A stretch of 39,800 nucleotides of DNA from CAZZKF01 sp964654995 (lineage in GTDB: Bacteria; Pseudomonadota; Alphaproteobacteria; CAZZKF01): contig CAZZKF010000019.1 of NCBI GenBank assembly GCA_964654995.1, positions 1 to 39,800 of the forward strand, written 5' to 3'. Positions 8,395 to 16,409 of this stretch are shown here, one piece after another. A model generated the notes under the pieces. The model ran no database searches. It saw nothing but the letters and a program-made list of their open reading frames with translations, and had not been told where the DNA came from. Position numbers and translations under genes: made by a program. How positions within the stretch are numbered: the first letter of the stretch is position 1; each line of letters starts with the position of its first letter.

Positions 8395-9423
8395 TCACAC
8401 TCCGTCATCATCGTCGCGGGCCGCCGCCGCGCGCGCCGCCTGGTCCCGCTTGAACGCCTGGAGCTGGCGCGCCACCATGCCCTTGTAGCCGTCGCGCCCG
8501 ACCCAGCGGATGTTCCAGTCATCGAGGCCCGCGACCGGCGCGCCGGCCGCGCGCGCCGCCTTGAAGCCCCTGGCCTTGGCAACCTTCCCGGGCGTCTTCT
8601 CGGGGATTTGCTTTTGCGCCTCCGCCAGATGGGCGTGATAGTCGTTGCCGACCGGGCAGACGGCAAGACAGCGCGGGCAGTCGCCGAACGAGCCGACGAC
8701 CCGCAGCAGCCCCTGCCAGAAGCCGAACAGATCGCGTGAACGCAGCAAGTCCCTGCGCTCTTCGGGCGCGGCATCGAGAAAGCGGCGGAAAAAGGCGGTC
8801 ACCGTGGCATAGCCGAATTCCTGGGCCTGCGTCGCGCAGGCCCGCTTGTCGATGCCGAAGTGCAGCACCGCGTCCGACGGGCAGGCGTAAAGGCAGCGCG
8901 AGCAGGACTCGCCGATGCAGATCTGCTCGCTGAGCGGCGCGTCCGCTTCCAGCTCCAGCTCGGTCAGCACGCCGGTCAGATACACCCGCGGCCCGAATTC
9001 GGGGGTCAGGATATTGACCTCGAGGCCGAAGGTGCCGAGCCCGGCCTCGATGCCGAGATGGCGGGTGCTCAAATAGCCGTAGCTGGCGCGCTTGAGGTTC
9101 CAGTCGGTCTCCTGGGCGGCGGTGACGAAGCTGGGATGGCCGGCGCGCTCCAGGCGCTCGGCCAGCTTGTAGGCAATCCGGTCCATGCGGCGCAGCACCA
9201 GCATGTCCATGTACTGGACCGGCACATTGCCCTTGCAGCGAAAGGCGGCGACCGGAATGCGGCAGACAATGACGACGACGCTGCGGCACCGCGGGGTGAT
9301 CCGCTCCGGCGTCTGGGGAAAGCGCGGATCGGGCGGAAAGGCGTTGAGCACCTCGGCCGACGCAATACCCACCGCATCGGCCCCCAACTCGCGCGCCAGC
9401 GCCTTCACCTCGCTTGCCTTCAT
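8395..9423 (-). CDS. QueG-like 4Fe-4S protein (epoxyqueuosine-reductase superfamily), 2
   Basis: A 342-residue paralogue of the gene at 7390 and the first gene of the operon. It shares the N-terminal LARELGADAVGIAS, the central AGLGTFGLEVNILTPEFGPRVYLTGVL, and cysteines at 169, 174, 177 and 181 (CIGESCSRCLYACP), 196, and 249, 252 and 256 (CPRCLAVCPVG). Extra cysteines occur near residues 46, 54 and 63. The C-terminus is longer and rich in Arg and Ala, ending DDDDGV. The ATG at 9423 is preceded by GAAGG. The upstream region runs into an N gap, so its promoter cannot be read. The two paralogues side by side suggest a heteromeric complex or two successive reductions. Confidence 0.82.
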   Translation of the reverse strand: MKASEVKALARELGADAVGIASAEVLNAFPPDPRFPQTPERITPRCRSVVVIVCRIPVAAFRCKGNVPVQYMDMLVLRRMDRIAYKLAERLERAGHPSFVTAAQETDWNLKRASYGYLSTRHLGIEAGLGTFGLEVNILTPEFGPRVYLTGVLTELELEADAPLSEQICIGESCSRCLYACPSDAVLHFGIDKRACATQAQEFGYATVTAFFRRFLDAAPEERRDLLRSRDLFGFWQGLLRVVGSFGDCPRCLAVCPVGNDYHAHLAEAQKQIPEKTPGKVAKARGFKAARAAGAPVAGLDDWNIRWVGRDGYKGMVARQLQAFKRDQAARAAAARDDDDGV

Positions 9424-9508
9424 GGCCTGGCCTTCATCTTGTTCAAGCCCTCGCGCTCGCCCGCTCAGGGCGACGATAGCATGCCACACACCGGCCGGCA
9501 TCCCCTTC

Positions 9509-9608
9509 NNNNNNNNNNNNNNNNNNNNNNNNNNNNNNNNNNNNNNNNNNNNNNNNNNNNNNNNNNNNNNNNNNNNNNNNNNNNNNNNNNNNNNNNNNNN
9601 NNNNNNNN
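9509..9608. other. assembly gap (100 N)
   Basis: Exactly 100 N between the divergent Fe-S operon (start 9423) and iorA (start 9698). Unlike the other three gaps, the flanking sequences do not repeat each other, so real bases are probably missing here. The intergenic promoter region for both directions is therefore incomplete. Confidence 0.95.
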
Positions 9609-9644
9609 GATTTGGTCCTGAAGAAAATAGATGCATTTTCATAT

Positions 9645-9659
9645 GTTATTGCATATAAC
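9645..9659. promoter_or_regulatory. inverted repeat upstream of iorA
   Basis: GTTAT-TGCAT-ATAAC is a 5-bp inverted repeat in an AT-rich stretch 39 bases before the iorA ATG. Its size and composition suit a MarR- or GntR-type operator. The MarR gene at 13943 is the nearest candidate regulator (inference). Confidence 0.4.
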
Positions 9660-9697
9660 TATCAGGACAACCAAGCAGGCGAGTCGGGGAATTTGAC

Positions 9698-11854
9698 ATG
9701 GCCGAACGATCATTTGCCAAAGAGGTGGCGTGCCTGAGGCTGGGCGACGGCGACATCTTCGAGGGCGAAGGCATCCTGGCGGTGACCAAGGCGCTGCTGC
9801 AGTCCGGGGTCGCCTACGTCGGCGGCTATCAGGGCGCGCCGGTCTCGCACCTGATGGACGTGCTGGCCGACGCGCAGGAGATACTCGACGAGCTCGGCGT
9901 TCATTTCGAGGCCTGCGCCAACGAGGCGGCGGCGGCGGCCATGCTCGGCGCCTCGATCCAGTATCCGTTGCGCGGCGCGGTGACCTGGAAATCGACGGTC
10001 GGCACCAACGTCGCCTCGGACGCGCTGTCCAACCTGGCATCGGCCGGGGTGCGCGGCGGCGCGCTGATCATCATCGGCGAGGATTACGGCGAAGGCGCCA
10101 GCATCATTCAGGAGCGCAGCCACGCCTTCGCCATGAAATCGCAGATGTGGCTGCTCGACCCGCGGCCCAACCTGCCGTCGATCGTGAATGCGGTGGAAAA
10201 GGGATTCGAGCTCTCGGAAGCGACGAACACGCCGGTGATGCTGGAGCTGCGCATCCGCGCCTGTCACGTCTACGGCCGCTTCCAGGCCAAGGACAATCGC
10301 CCGCCGGAATTCTCCACCCGTCACAAGCTGGAGGCGCCGGTCTTCGACTATTCCAAATTTGCGCTCCCCCCATCGACCTACGAGCAGGAACGCGACAAGA
10401 TCGAGCGGCGCTGGCCGGCGGCCCTCGAATTCATCCGCAAGCACCGCCTGAACGAGGTGTTCGACGGCGACGCGGACGACGTCGGCATCATCCTTCAGGG
10501 CGGCATGTACAATGCGGTGCTGCGCGCGCTTTCGCGCCTCGGCCTGGCCGACGTGTTCGGCAAGACCCGCGTTCCCCTTTACGTACTCAACGTCACCTAT
10601 CCGCTGGTCGAGGACGAGATCACCGCCTTTTGCGCCGGCAAGCGCGCGGTTCTGGTGGTCGAGGAAGGCCAGCCGGAATTCATCGAGCAGGCGATCAACA
10701 CCATCCTGCGCAAGGCGGATATCCAGACCACGGTGGTCGGCAAAGGCCCGCTGCCCCAGGCCGGCGAATACACCGGCGAGGTGGTGCTTGACGGCATCGC
10801 CAAATTCATCGAGGGCTCGGTACCGAAGGGCATCGATCTTGCCGCCGTCGGGCGCGCCCGCGATGCCATCCTGCCGGACTACGACCGCATCGCGGCGCTG
10901 CTCGACAACTCGGTGCCGCCGCGCCCGCCGGGCTTTTGCGTCGGCTGTCCGGAACGGCCGATCTTCTCGGCCATGAAGCTGGTGCAAAAGGAGCTCGGCG
11001 CGGTCCACATCAGCGCCGATATCGGCTGCCACACCTTTGCCTCGCTTCCCCCCTTCAACATGGGCAACACCTGTCTCGGCTACGGGCTCGGGCTGGCCAG
11101 TTCGGCCGGCGTCGGCCCGGCTTTCTCCAAGCGCGTGATCAGCGTCATGGGCGATGGCGGCTTCTGGCACAACGGGCTGACCAGCGGCGTCGGCGAGGCG
11201 ATGTTCAACAAGGATGATTCGGTCCTCATCGTCGTCGACAACGGCTATGCCGCGGCGACCGGCGGGCAGTACATTCCCTCGTCCGGCAAGAATGCCCAGG
11301 AACGCCCTGTCAGCATGAGCATCCAGCGCGCGCTCAAGGGCGTCGGGGTCAAATGGCTGCGCACCGTGCACACCTACAACATGGGCGAGATGGTGGCGAC
11401 CCTGCGCGAGGCGCTGACCACGCCCAGAGGCGGGCTCAAGGCGATCGTGGCGCAAGGCGAATGTCAGCTCAACCGCCAGCGCCGCATCAAGCCGCAGATC
11501 CGCCAGCGCCTTAAGGACGGCAAGCGGGTGGTGCGCCCGCGCTTCGGCGTCGATGCCGATGTCTGCACCGGCGATCATTCCTGCATCCGGCTCTCGGGCT
11601 GCCCGTCGCTGACCGTGCGCCCCAACCCCGACCCCCTGCGCAGCGACCCGGTGGCCTATGTCGATTACAACTGCGTCGGCTGCGGCGTGTGCGGGGAAGT
11701 GGCGCATGCCGCCATCCTCTGCCCGTCGTTCTATCGCGCCGATATCATCTCCAATCCCGGCCGGTGGGAGCGCTGGCTGGCGCGGATTCGCGGCGCCGTG
11801 ATCGGCGCCCTGCAGGCGCTCACCAGCCGCGGGCACGCAAAGGCGGTGGCCTGA
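9698..11854 (+). CDS. iorA: indolepyruvate ferredoxin oxidoreductase-type alpha subunit
   Basis: A 718-residue TPP- and Fe-S-containing 2-oxoacid:ferredoxin oxidoreductase subunit. The family oxidatively decarboxylates arylpyruvates to aryl-acetyl-CoA and reduces ferredoxin. The N-terminal pyrimidine-binding domain has GYQGAPVSH and FEACANEAAAAAMLGAS. A CVGCPERPIFSAMK motif lies in the middle, and the TPP-binding MGDGGFWHNGLTSGVGEAMFN with VVDNGYAAATGG begins near residue 483. A C-terminal ferredoxin-like domain (about 620-680) carries CTGDHSCIRLSGCP and CVGCGVCGEVAHAAILCP, enough for two 4Fe-4S clusters. The beta gene follows after 2 bases. The exact substrate is inferred only from the family. 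Nearby aromatic-amino-acid genes are consistent with an arylpyruvate. Confidence 0.85.
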   Translation: MAERSFAKEVACLRLGDGDIFEGEGILAVTKALLQSGVAYVGGYQGAPVSHLMDVLADAQEILDELGVHFEACANEAAAAAMLGASIQYPLRGAVTWKSTVGTNVASDALSNLASAGVRGGALIIIGEDYGEGASIIQERSHAFAMKSQMWLLDPRPNLPSIVNAVEKGFELSEATNTPVMLELRIRACHVYGRFQAKDNRPPEFSTRHKLEAPVFDYSKFALPPSTYEQERDKIERRWPAALEFIRKHRLNEVFDGDADDVGIILQGGMYNAVLRALSRLGLADVFGKTRVPLYVLNVTYPLVEDEITAFCAGKRAVLVVEEGQPEFIEQAINTILRKADIQTTVVGKGPLPQAGEYTGEVVLDGIAKFIEGSVPKGIDLAAVGRARDAILPDYDRIAALLDNSVPPRPPGFCVGCPERPIFSAMKLVQKELGAVHISADIGCHTFASLPPFNMGNTCLGYGLGLASSAGVGPAFSKRVISVMGDGGFWHNGLTSGVGEAMFNKDDSVLIVVDNGYAAATGGQYIPSSGKNAQERPVSMSIQRALKGVGVKWLRTVHTYNMGEMVATLREALTTPRGGLKAIVAQGECQLNRQRRIKPQIRQRLKDGKRVVRPRFGVDADVCTGDHSCIRLSGCPSLTVRPNPDPLRSDPVAYVDYNCVGCGVCGEVAHAAILCPSFYRADIISNPGRWERWLARIRGAVIGALQALTSRGHAKAVA

Positions 11855-11856
11855 TC

Positions 11857-13413
11857 ATGGCGCCGAATCGTCCCATCAGTCTGCTGATCGCCGCACTCGG
11901 CGGCGAAGGCGGCGGCGTGCTGTCCAAGTGGGTGGTCGATATCGCCGAAAGCCAGGATTATCTGGTGCAGTTCACCTCGATCCCCGGCGTCGCCCAGCGC
12001 ACCGGTGCGACCACCTATTATGTCGAGATGTACCCCGAGCGGGCCGCCCGCGAGGCCGGGGCCGAGCCGGTGATGGCCCTGATGCCGGGCCCCGGCGAGG
12101 TCGACGTGCTGCTGGCCTCCGAGATCATGGAGGCCGGCCGGGTGATCCAGCGCGGCTTCATCTCGCCCGAGCGCAGCACCGTCATCACTTCCACCCACCG
12201 GGTCTATGCGATCACCGAGAAAGGCGCGATGGGCGACGGCCGCTTCGACCCGGCACCGGTGATCGAGGCGGCCCGCCAGTTGTCCAAGACGCTCATTCAG
12301 TTCGACATGGCGGCGCTGGCCAAGGCCACCGGCAGCGTCATCAATGCGGTGCTTCTCGGCGCCCTGGCCGCCTCCGAGGCCCTGCCCTTCCCGCGCCAGG
12401 CCTTCGAGGACGCAATCCGCCACGGCGGCATCGCGGTGGATGCCAATCTCGCCGGTTTTGCCGCCGGCTTCGAAGCGGCGCGTGGCCAGATCGCCATTGC
12501 CGCCGAAGCGGAGGCCGCCCACCCGCGGGATTCGCACGACGATCTCCCGCCCGCTCTGGCGGCGCGCCTCGCCGAGACCTTCCCGGAGCCCACCCGTGAC
12601 ATCCTTGGCGAAGGTCTGCGCCGGCTGATCGATTTTCAGGACACCGCCTATGCGGATCAATATCTGACGCGTCTTGAGCCGGTGCTGGCCGCCGACCGCG
12701 CCGCGGGCGGCGCCGAGCACGATTTTGCGCTGACCCGCGAGACCGGGCGCTATCTGGCCCTGTGGATGTCGTTCGAGGACGTCATCCGGGTGGCCGACCT
12801 CAAGACCCGGCCTGAGCGCCACCGCCGCCTGCGCGAAGAGGTCGGGGCCACCCCCGACCAGATCGTCGAAATAGCCGAGTTCCTGCGCCCGGGCGTCGAG
12901 GAAATGGTCTCGATCCTGCCCCCTGCACTCGCCCGCCTGATACTCGGCAGCAAGAGCCTGCGAGCGATGCTCGGCAAGCTGTCGAAAGGCCGTCAGGTCA
13001 GGACGACCAGCATCAGCGGCTTCCTGCTGCTGTGGCTGCTCGCCCGGCTGCGCCGGTTTCGCCGGCGCATGTACCGCTTTCGCGAGGAACAGGTCCGGAT
13101 CGACGAATGGCTGGCCCGCGTCTGCGCCTGTGCGGCCCGCGATTACACCCTGGCCATGGAGGTTGCGGCCTGTGCCCGCCTCATCAAGGGCTACGGCGAG
13201 ACCAACGCCCGCGGGCTCGCCAATTATCGCCAGATCATGGCCGCCCTCGACCGGCTCGCCGATGAACCCGCGCTCGCCCGACACGTCAAGGAGCTGCGCC
13301 AGGCGGCCCTGGCCGATGAGGACGGCCTGGCGCTGGCGGCCGCGCTCCAGGCCCTGCCCGGGCCCGGCGACTCCGCGACCACCCCGGCCCGGGCCGCCGG
13401 CACCGGCGCCTGA
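11857..13413 (+). CDS. iorB: indolepyruvate oxidoreductase beta-family subunit (long form)
   Basis: A 518-residue partner of IorA. The N-terminal ~190 residues form the gamma-type domain of 2-oxoacid oxidoreductases: LLIAALGGEGGGVLSKWVVDIAE, FTSIPGVAQRTGATTYYVEMYPE, DVLLASEIMEAGRVIQRGF and the TGSVINAVLLGALAAS loop. The remaining ~300 residues are an alpha-helical extension with charged and Arg-rich stretches (around 385-410) that the archaeal IorB, about 200 residues, lacks. I chose the ATG at 11857, two bases after the iorA stop; an in-frame start at 11689 would lie inside iorA. The extension resembles the C-terminal part of fused IOR proteins of proteobacteria and may contact the alpha subunit. 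Confidence 0.85.
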   Translation: MAPNRPISLLIAALGGEGGGVLSKWVVDIAESQDYLVQFTSIPGVAQRTGATTYYVEMYPERAAREAGAEPVMALMPGPGEVDVLLASEIMEAGRVIQRGFISPERSTVITSTHRVYAITEKGAMGDGRFDPAPVIEAARQLSKTLIQFDMAALAKATGSVINAVLLGALAASEALPFPRQAFEDAIRHGGIAVDANLAGFAAGFEAARGQIAIAAEAEAAHPRDSHDDLPPALAARLAETFPEPTRDILGEGLRRLIDFQDTAYADQYLTRLEPVLAADRAAGGAEHDFALTRETGRYLALWMSFEDVIRVADLKTRPERHRRLREEVGATPDQIVEIAEFLRPGVEEMVSILPPALARLILGSKSLRAMLGKLSKGRQVRTTSISGFLLLWLLARLRRFRRRMYRFREEQVRIDEWLARVCACAARDYTLAMEVAACARLIKGYGETNARGLANYRQIMAALDRLADEPALARHVKELRQAALADEDGLALAAALQALPGPGDSATTPARAAGTGA

Positions 13414-13433
13414 TCGCCCCTGCGGCAGCGGAC

Positions 13434-13946
13434 ATGCAGCGATCCCCTGACGACCCCGCCACCCTGATCCGCGAGGGCCGCGACAGCGACAGCGAAGAGG
13501 TCATCGCGCTGATCGACGGCGTCTTTGCCGAATATCCCGGCTGCGTGCTGGACGTGGATCTGGAATGCCCGGACCTGCGGGCGCCGGCAACTTCTGTCGG
13601 CAATCTCGGCGGCCGCTTCTGGGTGGCCGATGCCGATGGTGTTGTCGCCACCGTCTCCTGCGCGCCGGTGCGCGGAGGCCAGGCGATGGAGCTCAAGCGC
13701 CTCTACGTCCATGCCGACTGGCGACGGCGCGGGCTGGCCAGCACCCTGTGCGGTCTGGTCGAGGAAGAAGCCCGGTGTCAGGGGATGCCCGAGATCGAGC
13801 TGTGGACGGATACCCGCTTTCTCGATGCCCACCGTCTTTACGAGCGGCTTGGCTATGTCCGCCAGCCGAAGACGCGAGATCTCCACGATCTCTCGAACAC
13901 CACCGAATACCACTACATCAAGCGGCTGGACCCGGGCACACCCTAG
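13434..13946 (+). CDS. GNAT-family N-acetyltransferase
   Basis: A 170-residue acetyl-CoA-dependent acyltransferase. The core has LKRLYVHADWRRRGLASTLCGLVEEEA, where RRRGLA is the pyrophosphate-binding loop, followed by the usual IELWTDTRFLDAHRLYERLGYV C-terminal strand-helix. The acceptor substrate is unknown. It follows iorB after 20 bases and may be cotranscribed. Its last bases overlap the 3' end of the convergent marR gene by 4 bases. Confidence 0.85.
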   Translation: MQRSPDDPATLIREGRDSDSEEVIALIDGVFAEYPGCVLDVDLECPDLRAPATSVGNLGGRFWVADADGVVATVSCAPVRGGQAMELKRLYVHADWRRRGLASTLCGLVEEEARCQGMPEIELWTDTRFLDAHRLYERLGYVRQPKTRDLHDLSNTTEYHYIKRLDPGTP

Positions 13947-14437
13947 CCGAACGGAGAGGTCTTGATATTGTCGAGCACCTTGTGGAGCAGCCGCAGCAGC
14001 GTCGCCTTCTCCTGGGCCGAAAAGCCCTTGACCGCGTGCTGCATGTGACGCATCGCATGCGGCAGGATGGCCTCGAACATCTGGTTGCCGGCTTCCAGAA
14101 TATGGACGCAGACGACCCGGCTGTCGCCCGGTCCGGGGCGGCGCTCGACCAGGCCGTCGCGTTCCATCTGGTCGATCACCCGGCTCAGCGTCGACTGGTC
14201 CATGACCGTATAGGCCGCCAGCTCGCCGATATTGCGCCCGTCGCGGGCATGAAGAACGGCGAGCACCCGCCATCGCGGTACGTTGATCTTCAGCGGCCGC
14301 AGGTCCTCAAGCAGATTGAGATTGAGGCGGTTGGTGATCCGGTTCAGCAGATAGGGCAGAAAATCGTCGAGTGCGACGCCGTCTGCAAGGCGGTCATGGG
14401 CCGCCTTGGATTTTGCCGGCGGGGGATTGTCATTCAT
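13943..14437 (-). CDS. MarR-family transcriptional regulator
   Basis: A 164-residue winged-helix regulator that normally binds DNA as a dimer and is released by small, often aromatic, ligands. The central region has INVPRWRVLAVLHARDGRNIGELAAYTVMDQSTLSRVIDQMERDGLVERR, covering the helix-turn-helix, then the wing GPGDSRVVCVHI. Dimerisation helices lie at both ends. It is convergent with iorAB-GNAT and divergent from the 14768-18644 operon, placing it between the two likely target units. The ATG at 14437 has a CAGGTG-like site 8 bases upstream. Confidence 0.9.
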   Translation of the reverse strand: MNDNPPPAKSKAAHDRLADGVALDDFLPYLLNRITNRLNLNLLEDLRPLKINVPRWRVLAVLHARDGRNIGELAAYTVMDQSTLSRVIDQMERDGLVERRPGPGDSRVVCVHILEAGNQMFEAILPHAMRHMQHAVKGFSAQEKATLLRLLHKVLDNIKTSPFG

Positions 14438-14522
14438 GCCGCATCACCTGAATTGCCGGGGCAGTTTCGCCGATATCGCTTGACACAGCGCTCCACCATG
14501 CCCCCGGTCGATCGAGCGGTTC

Positions 14523-14534
14523 TTGTATTAACAA
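14523..14534. promoter_or_regulatory. TTGT-ATTA-ACAA inverted repeat upstream of marR
   Basis: A 4-bp inverted repeat 86 bases upstream of the marR start, in the intergenic region shared with the divergent NTF2-like operon. Candidate autoregulatory operator. A similar TTGTTATTAAC string occurs at 30087-30099 near the flavin reductase start. Confidence 0.35.
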
Positions 14535-14624
14535 AGCCCGCATCCTGTCAATCCGCTTGCCCTCGGCGCTCTGCGGGCTGCGGGCGAAAGCTGACAGGCG
14601 GGCCGGAAATCCGCTACAAACGAA

Positions 14625-14724
14625 NNNNNNNNNNNNNNNNNNNNNNNNNNNNNNNNNNNNNNNNNNNNNNNNNNNNNNNNNNNNNNNNNNNNNNNNNNNN
14701 NNNNNNNNNNNNNNNNNNNNNNNN
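14625..14724. other. assembly gap (100 N) flanked by a 17-base duplicate
   Basis: 100 N in the marR / NTF2-like intergenic region (14438-14767). The 17 bases AATCCGCTACAAACGAA occur at 14608-14624 and again at 14725-14741. The two contigs probably overlap, in which case the true intergenic distance is about 213 bases. Apart from the inverted repeat at 14523, I see nothing more in this stretch. Confidence 0.9.
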
Positions 14725-14767
14725 AATCCGCTACAAACGAAAAAGAGCGTGAAGGCGTTTGCATAAG

Positions 14768-15211
14768 ATGGATCATACACCAAAAAGCACGGCTGCGCTG
14801 TTGGCCGCCGCCATCGAGGAAGTCGAGGCCCTGCACCGCTTTTTCACGCAGTGGTTCAGGGGCTCGATGGACGCCGGTTCAGAGGGTTTTTCCCGGCTGC
14901 CGGAAACCCTCGATCAGGCGTTCGAGCTGATCTATCCGAGCGGCGAACATCTGGGCCGCGACGAGCTTGTCGCGGCCCTCAAGGAACTCTATGGATCGCA
15001 GGCAAGAACCGAACCGCCCTTTGCGATCCGCATCGAAAACGCCCGTGCCCGCGCCCTCGGCCCCGGGCTGGTGCTGGTGACCTACGAGGAACATCAGGCC
15101 TGGGACGGCGTTGAGAACTGCCGCATTTCCTCGGCCATCCTGGCCGAGGATGCCGGTGCACCCGGCGGCTTTCGCTGGCTGCATGTTCACGAGACCTGGA
15201 AAGGCGCGTAA
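14768..15211 (+). CDS. SnoaL/NTF2-like (DUF4440-type) protein
   Basis: A 147-residue protein of the cone-shaped NTF2-like fold, suggested by the N-terminal helix (LAAAIEEVEALHRFFTQWF), the segment LDQAFELIYPSGEHLGRDELVAALKELYG, and a C-terminal sheet ending RWLHVHETWKGA. Family members act as small isomerases or hydrolases or as non-catalytic binding proteins; no catalytic Asp/His pair can be assigned. ATG 14768 is preferred over an in-frame TTG at 14759. It opens a five-gene operon; its stop overlaps the next ATG by one base (15211). Confidence 0.72.
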   Translation: MDHTPKSTAALLAAAIEEVEALHRFFTQWFRGSMDAGSEGFSRLPETLDQAFELIYPSGEHLGRDELVAALKELYGSQARTEPPFAIRIENARARALGPGLVLVTYEEHQAWDGVENCRISSAILAEDAGAPGGFRWLHVHETWKGA

Positions 15212-15417
15212 TGGCCGCATTCGAGGATCGCTTCTGCCTGACCACCCGCAACCCGCTGGCCCATCTGTGGCGGGATCTGCGCCTGATCGTCTATCTGGCG
15301 CGCCTCGGCTGGGGCTGGCTGTGGTATGGCGGGCGGGTGCGCCGCGCCTATCGCGCCTGCTTGCGCACCGGCCGGACCTACTGGCTCGACGGTCCGCCCG
15401 AAGGGGAGAGCGGCTGA
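15211..15417 (+). CDS. 68-aa small protein with one hydrophobic segment
   Basis: Unrecognised. Its start overlaps the stop of the preceding gene (TAATG) and its TGA overlaps the next ATG (TGATG, 15415-15419), so translation is coupled on both sides. This is strong evidence that it is real. Residues about 24-41 (LRLIVYLARLGWGWLWYG) could form a short membrane or amphipathic helix, flanked by many arginines; the C-terminus is TYWLDGPPEGESG. Its position just before an RdhA-like gene recalls the small RdhB membrane anchors. There is no sequence similarity I can point to, and RdhB proteins usually have three helices. Confidence 0.65.
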   Translation: MAAFEDRFCLTTRNPLAHLWRDLRLIVYLARLGWGWLWYGGRVRRAYRACLRTGRTYWLDGPPEGESG

Positions 15418-16409
15418 TGCGCCCGCTCAACCCGCCGGAGCCCCGCTATGCCTTTGCCTGGCGCCGACACCCGCGCTCCGGCAACGCCATCAACGGGCTG
15501 GGGGTGCCTGAGCGCATCCGCGCGCGGCCCGTCTTTCACAGCGGCTCGGACGCGCCGCTCGAGTGGCAGGCGCTCGACGACTTCTTCGGGCTGATCAGCC
15601 CCGGCGCCATCGTCTGGCAGATCATCCGCAACCGCTGGCAGTTGCGCCACGCCACCGGACCGGTGGCCCGAAAGCGGCGGCGCGAAGTCGACGACCCGGA
15701 CGCCATGGCGGACGAGATCAAGGCGCGGGCCCGGGCGCTGGGCGCCGGCATCGTCGGCATTGCCGAGATCACCCCGGATGATCTTTATGACGGCTGCACC
15801 GTCCCCTACCGCCACGCCATCTGCATCGGCCTGCCGATGGATCGCAAGAAGATGGTGCGCGTGCCGCAAAAGCCGGCGGCGGTCGAGGTCATGCGCGCCT
15901 ATGTGCGGGCCGGGCGGGTGGCGGTGCGGCTTGCCCGCTCAATCCGCCGCATGGGCTGGCCGGCGCGGGCTTATGCCAACCCCAATTCGGTGGACATCCT
16001 GCAAATCCCGCTGGCAATCCGCGCCGGACTCGGGCAGTTGGGCAAGCACGGCTCGCTGATCTCGCGCGAATACGGCTCCAACTTCCGCCTCGCCATGGTG
16101 GTCACCGATTTGCCGCTGGCGATCGACCGGCCGGTCGACCTCGGCGTCGATGATCTTTGCGTGGCCTGCCGGCGCTGCACCCTCGATTGTCCGCCGGGTG
16201 CGATCATGGACGCCAGGCAGATGGTGCGCGGGGTCACCAAGTGGTATGTCGATTTTGACAAATGCATCCCCTATTTCGTGATTACCGCCGGCTGCGGCAT
16301 CTGCATCGAGGTCTGCCCGTGGTCGGAACCGGGGCGCGGACCGGAGCTGTCGCGCCGCCTGCTCGCCAAGCGCGCCGAAACGACACACACAAAGGCCTCC
16401 GCCGCATGA
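15417..16409 (+). CDS. reductive-dehalogenase-like 4Fe-4S protein
   Basis: A 330-residue protein of the RdhA/QueG superfamily, closer to RdhA in its C-terminal half. The segment NSVDILQIPLAIRAGLGQLG then REYGSNFRLAMVVTD precedes CVACRRCTLDCPPGAI (Cys 248, 251, 254, 258). Then KWYVDFDKCIPYF leads to CGICIEVCPW (Cys 283, 293, 296, 300). This is a two-cluster arrangement like that beside the corrinoid in reductive dehalogenases. There is no Tat signal, so it is probably cytoplasmic and not a classical respiratory enzyme. Cobalamin binding is inferred from the family. I chose ATG 15417 because it overlaps the preceding stop; an in-frame ATG at 15111 lies inside the NTF2-like gene. It is coupled to kynU by an ATGA overlap. 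Confidence 0.75.
   Translation: MRPLNPPEPRYAFAWRRHPRSGNAINGLGVPERIRARPVFHSGSDAPLEWQALDDFFGLISPGAIVWQIIRNRWQLRHATGPVARKRRREVDDPDAMADEIKARARALGAGIVGIAEITPDDLYDGCTVPYRHAICIGLPMDRKKMVRVPQKPAAVEVMRAYVRAGRVAVRLARSIRRMGWPARAYANPNSVDILQIPLAIRAGLGQLGKHGSLISREYGSNFRLAMVVTDLPLAIDRPVDLGVDDLCVACRRCTLDCPPGAIMDARQMVRGVTKWYVDFDKCIPYFVITAGCGICIEVCPWSEPGRGPELSRRLLAKRAETTHTKASAA

Noticed and set aside
9710..11836. 708-residue open frame on the minus strand
   Set aside because: Antisense to iorA; no domain motifs and no ribosome site, whereas iorA has TPP and Fe-S motifs.
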